NCBI GenBank assembly: GCA_902141825.1
Contig: CABFPG010000005.1
Span: 372,001 to 436,000, forward strand
DNA from: Thalassocella blandensis
GTDB taxonomy: Bacteria; Pseudomonadota; Gammaproteobacteria; Pseudomonadales; Cellvibrionaceae
DNA: 64,000 bases
Direction of reading: 5' to 3'
Shown here in pieces: positions 19,622-30,647 of the stretch (positions are counted from its first letter, which is position 1; each line of letters starts with the position of its first letter). Position numbers and translations under genes: made by a program. The notes beneath the pieces were generated by a model. It saw nothing but the letters and a program-made list of their open reading frames with translations, made no database searches and was not told the origin of the DNA.

Positions 19622-20428
19622 ATGCATATGTGGAAATCTGAAAATTTGCCGGAAGTTGTGAGCTGGCATGAAATACAAAATACAGAGACAGCCGACAACG
19701 TTTTAAGCGGTAAGCAGCCATGTATTTTTCGAGGGTTGGTTGGCGCCTGGCCGATAGTGTGTGCTGCGAAGGATTCAGTTTCAGCTTTGGCCGAATATTT
19801 GATGTCATTTGATCGAGGGTTAAAGTTTCAGGCTATGTTAGCTGCACCTCAGGAAAAGGGCAGGCTATTTTATGGTAACAATTTAAAAAGCTTTAATTTC
19901 AAACTGATGAACGGCTATCTGAAAGATGCAATGGAAATACTTGCGGCATTTGTGGATAAAGTTGATAGCCCCGCATTTTATATCGGCTCTACAAGTATTT
20001 CTGAATACTTGTCTGGGATGGAAAAAGAAAACTCGTTAAGTTGTTTAAGCGATACTATTGAACCTAAAATTTGGATTGGGAATGCGGTGAAAGTTGCAAC
20101 ACATAACGATGACTCTCAGAACATTGCTTGTGTGGCTGCTGGCGCTCGAAGGTTTACGTTGTTTCCTCCTGATCAGGAGTCGAACCTATATATTGGCCCG
20201 CACGATATTACTCCGGGTGGTAGACCAATCAGTCTTGTTGATTTGAGTGATCCAAACTTTGAGCGTTTCCCAAGGTTTTCTGAGGCTCTAAAGCATGCGA
20301 GTGTTGCGAATTTAGAAGCTGGCGACGCAATTTACATCCCAACTAATTGGTGGCATAACGTTGAATCGCTATCTTCTTTTAATGTATTGATAAATTACTG
20401 GTGGAGAGGTGAGCCCCCAGTTTTTTAG
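19622..20428 (+). CDS. JmjC-like cupin (Cupin_8), second copy
   Basis: A 268-residue Cupin_8 protein, shorter than the first copy (336) mainly at the C-terminus, which ends soon after the last strand (NYWWRGEPP). Probable iron ligands are H161-x-D163 (THNDDSQN) and H245 (NWWHNVES). RRFTLFPPDQ and NLYIGPHDITPGGR match the first copy closely, so the two are paralogues. It lies 26 nt behind the halogenase and closes cluster A. Function as for the first copy: inferred 2-oxoglutarate-dependent oxygenase. Confidence 0.88.
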   Translation: MHMWKSENLPEVVSWHEIQNTETADNVLSGKQPCIFRGLVGAWPIVCAAKDSVSALAEYLMSFDRGLKFQAMLAAPQEKGRLFYGNNLKSFNFKLMNGYLKDAMEILAAFVDKVDSPAFYIGSTSISEYLSGMEKENSLSCLSDTIEPKIWIGNAVKVATHNDDSQNIACVAAGARRFTLFPPDQESNLYIGPHDITPGGRPISLVDLSDPNFERFPRFSEALKHASVANLEAGDAIYIPTNWWHNVESLSSFNVLINYWWRGEPPVF

Positions 20429-20977
20429 TAAAAATTGTAAGGCTTTTTTGCGGTGCAAAAATAATTATGTAATTTGGGATTTTTATTCTTTGTGGGTATA
20501 TTAAACGGCGTTAATTTACTGGGGCTGGTTTTTCAATTAAAACATTGCTCATGAAATTAATTGCATTAAAGCTAAGACTTTTATATCTGCGTGTTACTTT
20601 TTGTAATGTTTTTTTGGGTCTGAAGAAAAAAACATTTAGGATTTAATGAATTTGTAATGTTTTGTATGTCGTTCTTGCTTATCGTTGGACGAATTTAGCA
20701 CAATCTATTGGAAAAAGAATAAATTTCTTCTGAAATAATAGAGCTAAAACCTTATTTTATAGGCTAGAAACTTTACGTAATTTGGCCTAAACTTTCACAA
20801 ACACAGGAGTGGAATCTAATAAGGATCGAAGGAATGATTGAGCTTCATAATGGTGTGCATAAAAATTAGAAGTTCAACTACAATTATGATAATTATAAAA
20901 GTGATCTTTCCATAAACCTCCTTAAAGTTTGGATGGCGGACTTCCAATTTAAGGGCACGAAAATCGGGAATATAATA
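20429..20977. other. AT-rich intergenic region before the GH16 lipoprotein
   Basis: No supported gene and no clear terminator. It must contain the end of cluster A and the promoter of the GH16 gene. The short motif TTTGTAATGTTTT recurs in similar form near 20599 and 20651. Nothing else stands out. Confidence 0.4.
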
Positions 20978-23131
20978 ATGTTTGAAACTAAATCTAAAAT
21001 GCTAACAAGACTTGCAGTCTATTCGCTGTCGAGTGCGTTCCTTGCCTCATGTGGGGGTAGTGATATTGGGGATATAAACGAAGACCCCAAGAATGATGAT
21101 CCTCAATGGGAGCTCGTCTGGGAAGATAACTTTAGTGGCTCTGATATCGATGTAACAAAATGGGAGCTCGAATATAACTGCTGGGGTGGTGGTAACGAAG
21201 AAGCGCAATGTTATACGGACCGTACAACAGGTGATAACGCAAATGCTTTCATCTCTGATGGGGCTTTAAATATTGTTGCTCGAAAAGAAACGTTTTCTGG
21301 GCCAAGTGTGAATGACGATGATCCCACATATCCTGGAGCGACCATTGAAAAAGGATATACCTCTGCCAGATTGAGAACCAAAGATTTAATGGATTGGCGA
21401 TTCGGTCGATTCGAAATTCGCGCGAAGATGCCAGCAGGTCAAGGTTTGTGGACCGGTATATGGATGTTGCCTACTGAATCGCCCTATGGTGCGTGGCCAA
21501 TGAGCGGTGAAATAGACATCGTTGAAACTGTGAATCTAAAAGCCGACGGCGGCGTTGACGGTGCGGTTGAGGATCGTATCTACGGTACTACGCATTACGG
21601 ACGACCTTGGCCGGGCCAGCAACAAACAGGTGCTCCTTTTAGAATTCCTGCGGCAGATTCTACAGAAGAAGCTCCAGCATTCGTGAACCCCGCTGATGAT
21701 TTCCATACCTATGCGCTAGAGTGGGAGTATGGTGTTTTAAGATGGTATGTTGATGGTATTCATTTTGCTACCCAGGTAGAAGAAACTTCATTTTGGAGTC
21801 AGCTTCCTGCAATGGTGTTGAATGATGAAGGGGAGCTTGAAGAAGGTTTCGTTAATGCGCCTGTAGGTGCACCCTTTGATGGAGAAGCTAACTTTTACAT
21901 GATTCTGAACCTTGCTCTAGGTGGTGCTTGGGCTGGAAATGTGAATGAAACTGGCATCGACGACAGTATGTTGCCGGCGACCATGCAGATTGACTACGTT
22001 CGTGTCTATCAATGCAGTGCTAACAATGTGAGTGCTTCTGGTTGTGGAACTGGTCCTACTGCCGGAAATTCGGGCGACCTAATTGTTGAGGCTCCAAATT
22101 CTCGTCCTCCGCTTAGTGCTGCATCGTTCGCTCCATTGCCTGAATTCGATATCTTTGTCGAAGACGTGCCCGACACTCTCGTTATTAATTCATATGATCC
22201 GAATAGTTTGGTGACAGAGGGTGTTGTGGATTCCGGGGATGATGAGCACGGCGACGTATTTCAGCTAGTAAAAGCTGGTGACGGTCCTGGGAACGCTTAT
22301 TTCGAGATTGACAACGGGCCTGGAAGTTTAGGGCATTGGCTGGATGATGGTGTAGATGGTGTTGCTAAGCTAAGTTTTGATGTCAAAGTGAATTCCATTG
22401 ATGCGGCTACCAGTCTTCTGATTAAAATCGATTCTGGATGGCCTAATGTAAGTGATATGGCGGTTTCTTTGCCAGCGGCAGGTGCTGGATGGGAAACGAT
22501 CACATTAGATTTGCAAGAATTGATTGATAGCGGTAACTCGATTGAAAATGGTGCAGCAAATATTGATTCAATTGCTAATATCTTTGTGATGGAGCCTGCG
22601 GGCGGCGCAATCGATGTAATGTTTGATAACGTGCGTCTTCATTTGGCTCGTCCTCCATTTTTAGTGTTTGATGAAGATTTTGGAGCCGATCTTGAAGCGA
22701 GTCATTATGATAATAGCGGGCAAGGTGAAATAAATTACGAAGTTGTTGCTTCTGGTGATGCTGAGCATGGTAATGTTTTCGAGATTGAAAGAGTGAGAGA
22801 TCCTTCCAATTTGTCAGTAGGTTTTGGCGAGGCACGTGACATGAGTAGTCTTGCTGGTCGAACACTCGTGTTTGATTACCGAGTAACTGCAGGTTCAGGA
22901 GATCTTCGTCTGCGAATAGATTCCGGATGGCCGGCGGTTAGTGATGTTACATTTACTACGAGTTCTGATGGTAATTGGCATGAATACAGAATTGGTGTAG
23001 ATGAGTGGGTTGCAATGGGTAATCCGTTTGAACCACCTGGTGGGGCTGTATTGTCCTCATTGTTGAGCCCTGTTGTGTTTGAGCCGCCTAATGGTATGAC
23101 TATTCAGGTTGATAACATTCGATTTGAATAA
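20978..23131 (+). CDS. GH16 endo-beta-glucanase (laminarinase-like) lipoprotein
   Basis: The start chosen is the ATG at 20978 (GGGAA upstream), which begins a lipoprotein signal peptide with lipobox LASC and C25; an earlier in-frame ATG at 20933 would bury it. The GH16 domain spans about 50-350 and has the catalytic GEIDIVE motif (nucleophile E178, assisting D180, acid/base E183). The fold and motifs resemble endo-1,3-beta-glucanases. Two related C-terminal modules follow (about 400-560 and 565-717), each with IDSGWPxVSD, perhaps ExoP-C-like carbohydrate-binding domains. The GGSD after the cysteine fits outer-membrane anchoring. Total 717 residues. Single gene with its own terminator. Confidence 0.9.
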   Translation: MFETKSKMLTRLAVYSLSSAFLASCGGSDIGDINEDPKNDDPQWELVWEDNFSGSDIDVTKWELEYNCWGGGNEEAQCYTDRTTGDNANAFISDGALNIVARKETFSGPSVNDDDPTYPGATIEKGYTSARLRTKDLMDWRFGRFEIRAKMPAGQGLWTGIWMLPTESPYGAWPMSGEIDIVETVNLKADGGVDGAVEDRIYGTTHYGRPWPGQQQTGAPFRIPAADSTEEAPAFVNPADDFHTYALEWEYGVLRWYVDGIHFATQVEETSFWSQLPAMVLNDEGELEEGFVNAPVGAPFDGEANFYMILNLALGGAWAGNVNETGIDDSMLPATMQIDYVRVYQCSANNVSASGCGTGPTAGNSGDLIVEAPNSRPPLSAASFAPLPEFDIFVEDVPDTLVINSYDPNSLVTEGVVDSGDDEHGDVFQLVKAGDGPGNAYFEIDNGPGSLGHWLDDGVDGVAKLSFDVKVNSIDAATSLLIKIDSGWPNVSDMAVSLPAAGAGWETITLDLQELIDSGNSIENGAANIDSIANIFVMEPAGGAIDVMFDNVRLHLARPPFLVFDEDFGADLEASHYDNSGQGEINYEVVASGDAEHGNVFEIERVRDPSNLSVGFGEARDMSSLAGRTLVFDYRVTAGSGDLRLRIDSGWPAVSDVTFTTSSDGNWHEYRIGVDEWVAMGNPFEPPGGAVLSSLLSPVVFEPPNGMTIQVDNIRFE

Positions 23132-23151
23132 GGCGTTTTACGCTCCTTAGT

Positions 23152-23183
23152 AAAAAGGCCATGCATTGCATGGCCTTTTTTTT
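23152..23183 (+). terminator. Rho-independent terminator after GH16
   Basis: GGCCATGC / GCATGGCC stem with an ATT loop, flanked by an A-tract and followed by eight T, 20 bp behind the GH16 stop codon. Confidence 0.9.
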
Positions 23184-23340
23184 GGCCGTTTTTCGTGTAT
23201 GACTTGAATTTTGTGGGTGCACCTCAGCGCGTTTTTGAGTGGGTCGACCTGAGGTCCGGGTTTTGGCTATTTTGGGAGGGCGCAGCCAGTTTTAATATAA
23301 ATACCGGCTGATCGTGAGATTGTTTGGGAGGCTGTGGGTG

Positions 23341-23934
23341 TTACTTGATTTTAGTGTCCGTGTCATATGCTACGGGGCTTTCCGACATATATTGCCGATC
23401 TAAAGTCCCTACATCCAAAAATGGTGACGCATCTATATGCTGGGCGTCCATCATCTGCGCTACACGCTGTAGCGAAGAGATAATCATTGTTTGTTCCCAC
23501 TCTTTTAGATCGCTGAATTGCTTAGTGAATTGATCTTGTAGCGGGATCGGTGCTTGCTTCAGGATTTCGATACCGTCTTCTGTTAGACCTGCGTGAACTT
23601 TTCTTTTGTCGGTAGTGGAGCGTTCTCTGAACACCAGCTTTCGCTTTTCGAGTCTATCCAGGATTGTGGTAACGGTGGCTTGGCTAAGGCTAATGTCATT
23701 TGCCAGTTCTCCGATAGTGAGCTGCCCTTTGTCTCTTATTGCATGTAGCAGAAGGATCTGAGGTGAGGTCAGCCCCGTCGTTTTTGCTAAATATTTAGAG
23801 TGCAAATCAGTTGCACGAATTACTCGCCTTAAGGCGATCAGGACTTCCTCTATCTTATTCAAAATATGGCCTTCTTCCGCTTTGGTAAAAAAGTGCGTAA
23901 ACGCGTGATCGAGTGCAGGTTCGTAGCTTGCCAT
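23341..23934 (-). CDS. ectR: MarR-family regulator of ectoine genes (EctR-like)
   Basis: A 197-residue MarR protein with a winged helix-turn-helix (about 70-140: SPQILLLHAIRDKGQLTIGE, SQATVTTILDRLEKRKLV, RSTTDKRKVHAGLTEDG). It is divergent from ectA, the place where ectR is found in halotolerant methylotrophs and many marine Gammaproteobacteria, where it represses the ectoine operon at low salt. Length and N-terminal extension fit that group. Repression of ectA through the shared 280-bp region is inferred. Confidence 0.85.
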   Translation of the reverse strand: MASYEPALDHAFTHFFTKAEEGHILNKIEEVLIALRRVIRATDLHSKYLAKTTGLTSPQILLLHAIRDKGQLTIGELANDISLSQATVTTILDRLEKRKLVFRERSTTDKRKVHAGLTEDGIEILKQAPIPLQDQFTKQFSDLKEWEQTMIISSLQRVAQMMDAQHIDASPFLDVGTLDRQYMSESPVAYDTDTKIK

Positions 23935-23989
23935 TTTAAAACCATTTCCAAGTAAATTCGATAATTAAAAGATATATTAAAAAATATTT

Positions 23990-24033
23990 TTAGTATTCAA
24001 AAAGAATAATATCAATAGATTTTAGAATACTAA
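23990..24033. promoter_or_regulatory. Possible operator in the ectR-ectA intergenic region
   Basis: TTAGTATTC at 23990-23998 and GAATACTAA at 24025-24033 form a 9-bp inverted repeat with a 26-nt AT-rich spacer, about 55 bp upstream of ectR and 180 bp upstream of ectA. A related half site GAATA lies between. MarR proteins bind such repeats, but the spacer is longer than usual for one dimer, so two dimers or chance are possible. Confidence 0.35.
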
Positions 24034-24214
24034 GATAACTCTCTTATATCTGCCCAGCTGGACATAAATAATATTTAGTGTACTATATATATTTCTTGGT
24101 TGAATTTTAACATAAATCGCGCCAAATCGGTCAAATGTGCGGATATTCATGTAAATTTAACAAAAATTAGTTAAAATTTATTTAGACATATAAAGTATTG
24201 AACTAAAAATAGTT

Positions 24215-26142
<1,928 letters not shown>

Positions 26143-26207
26143 GAGAGCGATACGGCAGAATTTATCGGCAAGCGCCAAGTCATAGATTTAATGAGAGATA
26201 GCATAAA

Positions 26208-26612
26208 ATGATAGTGAGAAATTTACACGAATGTGAAGAAGGTAATCGTAAGATTGTATCTCCTGATGGCAATTGGGACAGTGTGAGAATGTTGCTGAAA
26301 GAGGACAATATGGGGTTTTCTTTTCATGTGACACGTATCAATAAGGGGGCTGATTTTCAAATGCATTATCAGAACCACCTCGAAGCTGTATTTTGTATGT
26401 CGGGCAAAGGCGAAGTGGAAACAATCGCAGACGGTAAAAAATATCCGATTGTGCCTGGAACGCTTTATATCCTGGATAAGAACGATAAACACATGTTGCG
26501 TGCTTTTGAAGAAATGCGCATGGCATGTGTTTTTAACCCGCCCTTACATGGGACCGAAGTGCATAATGCAGAAGGTGCATATGAGTTAGAAGCGGATACT
26601 ATTGAAGAATAA
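26208..26612 (+). CDS. ectC: L-ectoine synthase
   Basis: Small cupin enzyme of 134 residues that cyclises N-gamma-acetyl-diaminobutyrate to ectoine. The [12 protein letters not shown] start, [27 protein letters not shown] with metal-site residues, and [26 protein letters not shown] are diagnostic of EctC. Follows ectB by 65 nt. No ectD hydroxylase gene is seen, so 5-hydroxyectoine is not expected from this locus. Confidence 0.97.
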   Translation: MIVRNLHECEEGNRKIVSPDGNWDSVRMLLKEDNMGFSFHVTRINKGADFQMHYQNHLEAVFCMSGKGEVETIADGKKYPIVPGTLYILDKNDKHMLRAFEEMRMACVFNPPLHGTEVHNAEGAYELEADTIEE

Positions 26613-26622
26613 CGGCGAGCAT

Positions 26623-26640
26623 CCTCGGCTTTGGCCGAGG
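26623..26640 (+). other. GC-rich hairpin between ectC and ask
   Basis: CCTCGGC / GCCGAGG stem with a TTTG loop, 10 bp after the ectC stop codon, without a T-run. It may slow 3' decay of the ectABC message or cause partial termination before ask. Confidence 0.6.
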
Positions 26641-26758
26641 AATTCCGCTGTAGGCGAGCGATGTATTGGTTTTATGATGTATTAATTAAGCGATGTAAAG
26701 ATAAAACCTTCTATAGGTTCGCAGAACAAAAAAAGAAAATTTGAGACGGACAGGAGCT

Positions 26759-28198
26759 ATGAAACAACATACAGTAGAAAAAATTGGTGGTACCTCAATG
26801 AGTGATTATCTTGCCGTGCGAGATAACATCATTCTAAGCAAGCACAATGAAGATCTTTACAATAGAATTTTTGTTGTATCTGCTTATGGTGGTATTACGA
26901 ATTTGTTGTTAGAGCATAAAAAATCCGGTCAGGGTGGTGTGTACTCGCTATTTGCTGGCGGTATTGAAGATGATAGTTGGTATGCGTCATTACAAGAATT
27001 AAAACAAAAAATTTACAGTATCAACGAGCATTTATTTAAGAGTGGAGAGCGTCTGGAGAAGGCGAACGAATTTATCGGCGAGCGTCTGGATGACGCGGAG
27101 CGTTGCCTTAGTGATTTGAAACGGTTATGTCAGCACGGGCATTTTAACTTAGATGCGCATTTGGCTACGGTACGCGAAATGTTGGCAAGTATCGGTGAGG
27201 CGCACAGTGCCTGGAATACGGCTGAATTGTTAAAGCGTGATGGTGTGAATGCCGTATTTGTGGATCTAACTGGTTGGAATGCAGATCAACATTTAACTTT
27301 GGATGACAGAATTCAGTTAGTGCTGAGTGATATGGATCTGACGTCCTGCTTACCGATTGCCACAGGCTATGCACATAGTCGCGATGGGCTGATGTCGACA
27401 TTTGATCGTGGGTATAGCGAGATGACATTTAGTCGAATTGCTGTCCTGACCGAAGCTGCAGAGGCTGTTATTCACAAAGAATTCCATTTAAGTAGCGCTG
27501 ATCCAAAGCTTGTGGGTGAAGGAAATGCGGTACCTATTGGACGTACCAACTATGATGTGGCAGACCAGTTAGCCAATCTGGGGATGGAGGCAATACACCC
27601 TAAGGCGGCTAAGGGATTGCGCCAGCACAATATTCCCTTGCGTGTTAAAAATACCTTTGAGCCTGAGCATGCTGGTACTTTAATCACACGAGATTATGTG
27701 AGCAGTAAGCCATGTGTTGAAATTATTGCTGGCTGTAAAGGTGTCTATGCGATAGAGGTATTTGACCAGAATATGACGGGTAATGTGAATACTTACGACA
27801 CTGAGCTGCTCTCAATAATTGCGCGTTTTAAAGGGCATATCGTGTCTAAAGATATCAACGCAAATACCATTACCCACTATGTATCATCGAATTTGAAGAA
27901 CGTAAAACGAATCGTAAAAGCCATGCAGCGAAGCTTTGACGAAGCAGAAGTTAATCAACGAAAAGTAACCGTTGTCAGTGCCATAGGCAGTGATATGAAT
28001 GTTTCTGGTATACTGGCGAAAACGGTAAGTGCATTGGCTGAAAATGATATCAATGTGCTTGCGATCCATCAATCTATGCGACAAGTGGATATGCAATTCG
28101 TGATTAGTGAAGACGACTATGCCGACGCTATCAAAAGCCTGCATAGCTGCTTGGTCGAAGTTCATGATCATGGTAGGGCCATATGCCTCGCGTCTTAG
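26759..28198 (+). CDS. ask: Ectoine-type aspartokinase
   Basis: Aspartate kinase of 479 residues that makes aspartyl phosphate, the precursor of aspartate semialdehyde used by EctB. The start is the ATG at 26759 behind AGGAG; a TTG at 26741 is less likely. The N-terminal HTVEKIGGTSMSDYLAVRDNI is typical of the specialised Ask_ect group, and two ACT-like domains lie at the C-terminus (about 320-475). Ask_ect enzymes are known to escape normal lysine/threonine feedback, keeping precursor flowing under salt stress. Its last 16 nt overlap the next gene. Confidence 0.95.
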   Translation: MKQHTVEKIGGTSMSDYLAVRDNIILSKHNEDLYNRIFVVSAYGGITNLLLEHKKSGQGGVYSLFAGGIEDDSWYASLQELKQKIYSINEHLFKSGERLEKANEFIGERLDDAERCLSDLKRLCQHGHFNLDAHLATVREMLASIGEAHSAWNTAELLKRDGVNAVFVDLTGWNADQHLTLDDRIQLVLSDMDLTSCLPIATGYAHSRDGLMSTFDRGYSEMTFSRIAVLTEAAEAVIHKEFHLSSADPKLVGEGNAVPIGRTNYDVADQLANLGMEAIHPKAAKGLRQHNIPLRVKNTFEPEHAGTLITRDYVSSKPCVEIIAGCKGVYAIEVFDQNMTGNVNTYDTELLSIIARFKGHIVSKDINANTITHYVSSNLKNVKRIVKAMQRSFDEAEVNQRKVTVVSAIGSDMNVSGILAKTVSALAENDINVLAIHQSMRQVDMQFVISEDDYADAIKSLHSCLVEVHDHGRAICLAS

Positions 28199-29103
28199 TC
28201 TTTTTGCTTTTAGTTTTATCGACTGCGGGGTTCGCAGACCCCGCCACATCCAACCCCGCACAACCAGCTTCTGAATCTGTTGACACAGAAGCGATTCAAG
28301 AAACAATCAACACCCTGGAAAAACCGTTGTATTCGCCTTTTATCGAGCGATATGTGCTGGATGAGTTAAAAAGTTTGCGGACGGAAATGGCGGCGCAACG
28401 GACAGAGCTTATTCAGCGGATGGTCGACCGAGAACTCTCTGCGGTAGACCGAGGTGTTACCTACGCTACCAACACAATTACATACTTTTTCTATCTGATC
28501 GCCGGTGTGAGTTCTATCTTAGTTCTGGTTGGTTGGACATCCATTCGAGATATCAAAGAAAAGGTGCATTCACTTGCGGATGAAAAAATTTCCAAACTTG
28601 TGAATGAGTACGAGGGGCGTTTGCAGTCAATCGAGCAGCAGCTTAACCAGAAAACACAGCACATCGAAGAAAATCGTGAAGAAATTGAAATGACGCGAGA
28701 GGTTCAGTCTTTGTGGTTGCGTGCTGCACAAGAGCACAACCCGCAAAATAAAATTGCGATATATGATCAAATTTTCATTCTAAATACCGGTAACTGTGAA
28801 GCGTTAACCTACAAGGCTGATGCAGTATTGGAGCTAAATGAACCTCAGTGGGCAGTGAATTTGTGTCATCAGGCATTACAGATTGATCCGAACAACAGTC
28901 ACGCGTTTTATCAATTGGCTTGTGCTTACACCACTTTGGGGCAGTTTGAAGAAGCCGTTGAAAATCTGAATGAAGCGATCTCGCGCACGGAACTCTATCA
29001 GGGTGAATTATTGAAAGATCCTGCTCTTCAGCCGTTACATGATTATCCTGCGTTTAGAAAATTACTGCATTTAAACGGGAATGAAGAAGAGCAGCAAAGT
29101 TAG
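28183..29103 (+). CDS. Membrane-anchored coiled-coil TPR protein in the ectoine operon
   Basis: A 306-residue protein with a signal peptide (about 1-18, ending GFA), a membrane helix (about 98-122), a coiled coil (about 124-185) and TPR-like repeats near the C-terminus (about 190-285; AIYDQIFILNTGNCEALTYK, AVNLCHQALQIDPNNSHAFYQLACAYTTLGQFEEAVENLNEAI). It overlaps the end of ask by 16 nt, so translation is probably coupled and it belongs to the salt-stress operon. With one signal peptide and one further helix, the TPR part would lie in the cytoplasm. No known function; it might be an osmosensing or scaffold partner of the symporter that follows. Confidence 0.85.
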   Translation: MPRVLVFLLLVLSTAGFADPATSNPAQPASESVDTEAIQETINTLEKPLYSPFIERYVLDELKSLRTEMAAQRTELIQRMVDRELSAVDRGVTYATNTITYFFYLIAGVSSILVLVGWTSIRDIKEKVHSLADEKISKLVNEYEGRLQSIEQQLNQKTQHIEENREEIEMTREVQSLWLRAAQEHNPQNKIAIYDQIFILNTGNCEALTYKADAVLELNEPQWAVNLCHQALQIDPNNSHAFYQLACAYTTLGQFEEAVENLNEAISRTELYQGELLKDPALQPLHDYPAFRKLLHLNGNEEEQQS

Positions 29104-29138
29104 ATAATTCAAAAACTAATACAATAAACAGGTGAGGC

Positions 29139-30575
29139 ATGGTTGCAAGTTTCTTAATTTTTCTGGCGATCTTTGTAGCGGTAGGCGTGAGTTCCGTTTT
29201 AAAAAGTCGTGGAACAAAAAAGGATTATTATCTGGCTTCTAGCTCAGTGAGTCCCGCATTGGTTGGTCTATCGGCAGTTGCAACCAATAACAGTGGTTAT
29301 ATGTTCATCGGGGTGATTGGTTACACCTATGCCACGGGGCTGGCTGCCATTTGGATTATGTTGGGATGGCTAGCTGGGGATTTTATCGCCTCCACTTTTA
29401 TCCATGCAAAGTTAAGAAAATCGACTCAATCTACAAAAGAAGTCAGCTTCGCCGGTGTGCTCAGTAATTGGACCGGCGAGCAGTATATTTATTTGCAACG
29501 ATTGGTTGCCCTCATTTCCCTTGTATTTTTATTGGCTTATGCCGGCGCGCAATTGGTTGCGGGAAGTAAGGCGCTGCATGTGTTGTTAGGCTGGCCGTCT
29601 GCAACTGGTGCCATTATTGGTGCCATATTGGTAGTGCTATATTGTATTGCCGGCGGTATTCGCGCGTCTATATGGACAGACGCGGCACAATCTGTGGTGA
29701 TGATTATTGCCATGGCAATGCTGCTGATAGTCGCTCTGGTTGAAAAAGGTGGAATTAGTGCTTCGCTTGCGCAAATGAACCAAATTGAAGGCTTTATGGA
29801 TTGGACTCCGGATGATCTGGTTGTGCCTGGAATTTTGGGTGGTTTTGTATTTGCGATAAGCTGGGGGTTTGCCGGTTTTTCAGTGATTGGGCAGCCGCAT
29901 ATCATGGTGCGGTTCATGACGCTGGAAGATAATAATAAAATGCTGACGGCACGTATTTATTACTATATCTGGTTCAGTTTGTTTTATGCCATGGCGACAA
30001 TTGTCGGCATGCTTGCGAGAATTTATCTGGTTGATACTGCTTCTTTTGATGCGGAGCTAGCGCTTCCCACTATGGCTAAGGAACTGCTGCCAGGTATGTT
30101 GGCAGGGGTTATTCTTGCAGGTATTTTTGCTGCAACCATGTCGACCGCAGATTCTTTAGTGCTCAGTTGTTCTGCTGCAGTAACACATGATTTGATACCA
30201 CATAAAATCGAGAAGCCCTGGTTGTTAAAAGTGTTCACAGTACTGATTACAGCAGCTGCGTTGAAGTGGGCGCTGCTGGACACGCAAAGCGTTTTCAACT
30301 TGGTGATCTTGGCGTGGTCTGGGCTCGCAAGCGCATTTGCCCCCCTTCTTATCGTGCTATGTCTTGGAATGCGGCCAGGACAGCCCCTGAGCATTATTGC
30401 TGTGCTCACCGGTTTATTCACCGCGTTAATGTGGCGCTATATGGGATGGCAAAGCGCAGCTTATGAAGGGATGGCAGGAATGATTGCCGGCTTGTCGGTA
30501 TTGCTTGTCGGTAGTTTTATTCTGAAGCAAGTAAGCTCGCAAGCAAGCCCACAAGTGAGCCGAGTCAATTCATAG
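29139..30575 (+). CDS. Na+/solute symporter of the PutP (SSS, SLC5) family
   Basis: Inner-membrane symporter of 478 residues with about thirteen hydrophobic helices. The SSS motifs GLSAVATNNSGYMFIG, ISWGFAGFSVIGQPHIMVRFM and ILAGIFAATMSTADSLVL with conserved sodium-site serine/threonine residues are present. It resembles proline/sodium symporters. It is 35 nt behind the TPR gene, so it is probably the last gene of the ectoine operon, where an uptake system would recover leaked ectoine or import proline as a compatible solute. Exact substrate is inferred, not seen. Confidence 0.88.
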   Translation: MVASFLIFLAIFVAVGVSSVLKSRGTKKDYYLASSSVSPALVGLSAVATNNSGYMFIGVIGYTYATGLAAIWIMLGWLAGDFIASTFIHAKLRKSTQSTKEVSFAGVLSNWTGEQYIYLQRLVALISLVFLLAYAGAQLVAGSKALHVLLGWPSATGAIIGAILVVLYCIAGGIRASIWTDAAQSVVMIIAMAMLLIVALVEKGGISASLAQMNQIEGFMDWTPDDLVVPGILGGFVFAISWGFAGFSVIGQPHIMVRFMTLEDNNKMLTARIYYYIWFSLFYAMATIVGMLARIYLVDTASFDAELALPTMAKELLPGMLAGVILAGIFAATMSTADSLVLSCSAAVTHDLIPHKIEKPWLLKVFTVLITAAALKWALLDTQSVFNLVILAWSGLASAFAPLLIVLCLGMRPGQPLSIIAVLTGLFTALMWRYMGWQSAAYEGMAGMIAGLSVLLVGSFILKQVSSQASPQVSRVNS

Positions 30576-30647
30576 CCCTGCGATTAATAACACGCAACCT
30601 TTCGCAGATTGTTCACTAATATTCATCGCGGCAGAACAGGCAAAAAC

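Noticed and set aside
14748-20428. Cluster A as a halogenated natural-product biosynthesis cluster
   Set aside because: No NRPS, PKS, prenyltransferase or tryptophan-modifying genes; the TonB receptor and SapC context fits a transport-linked function better.
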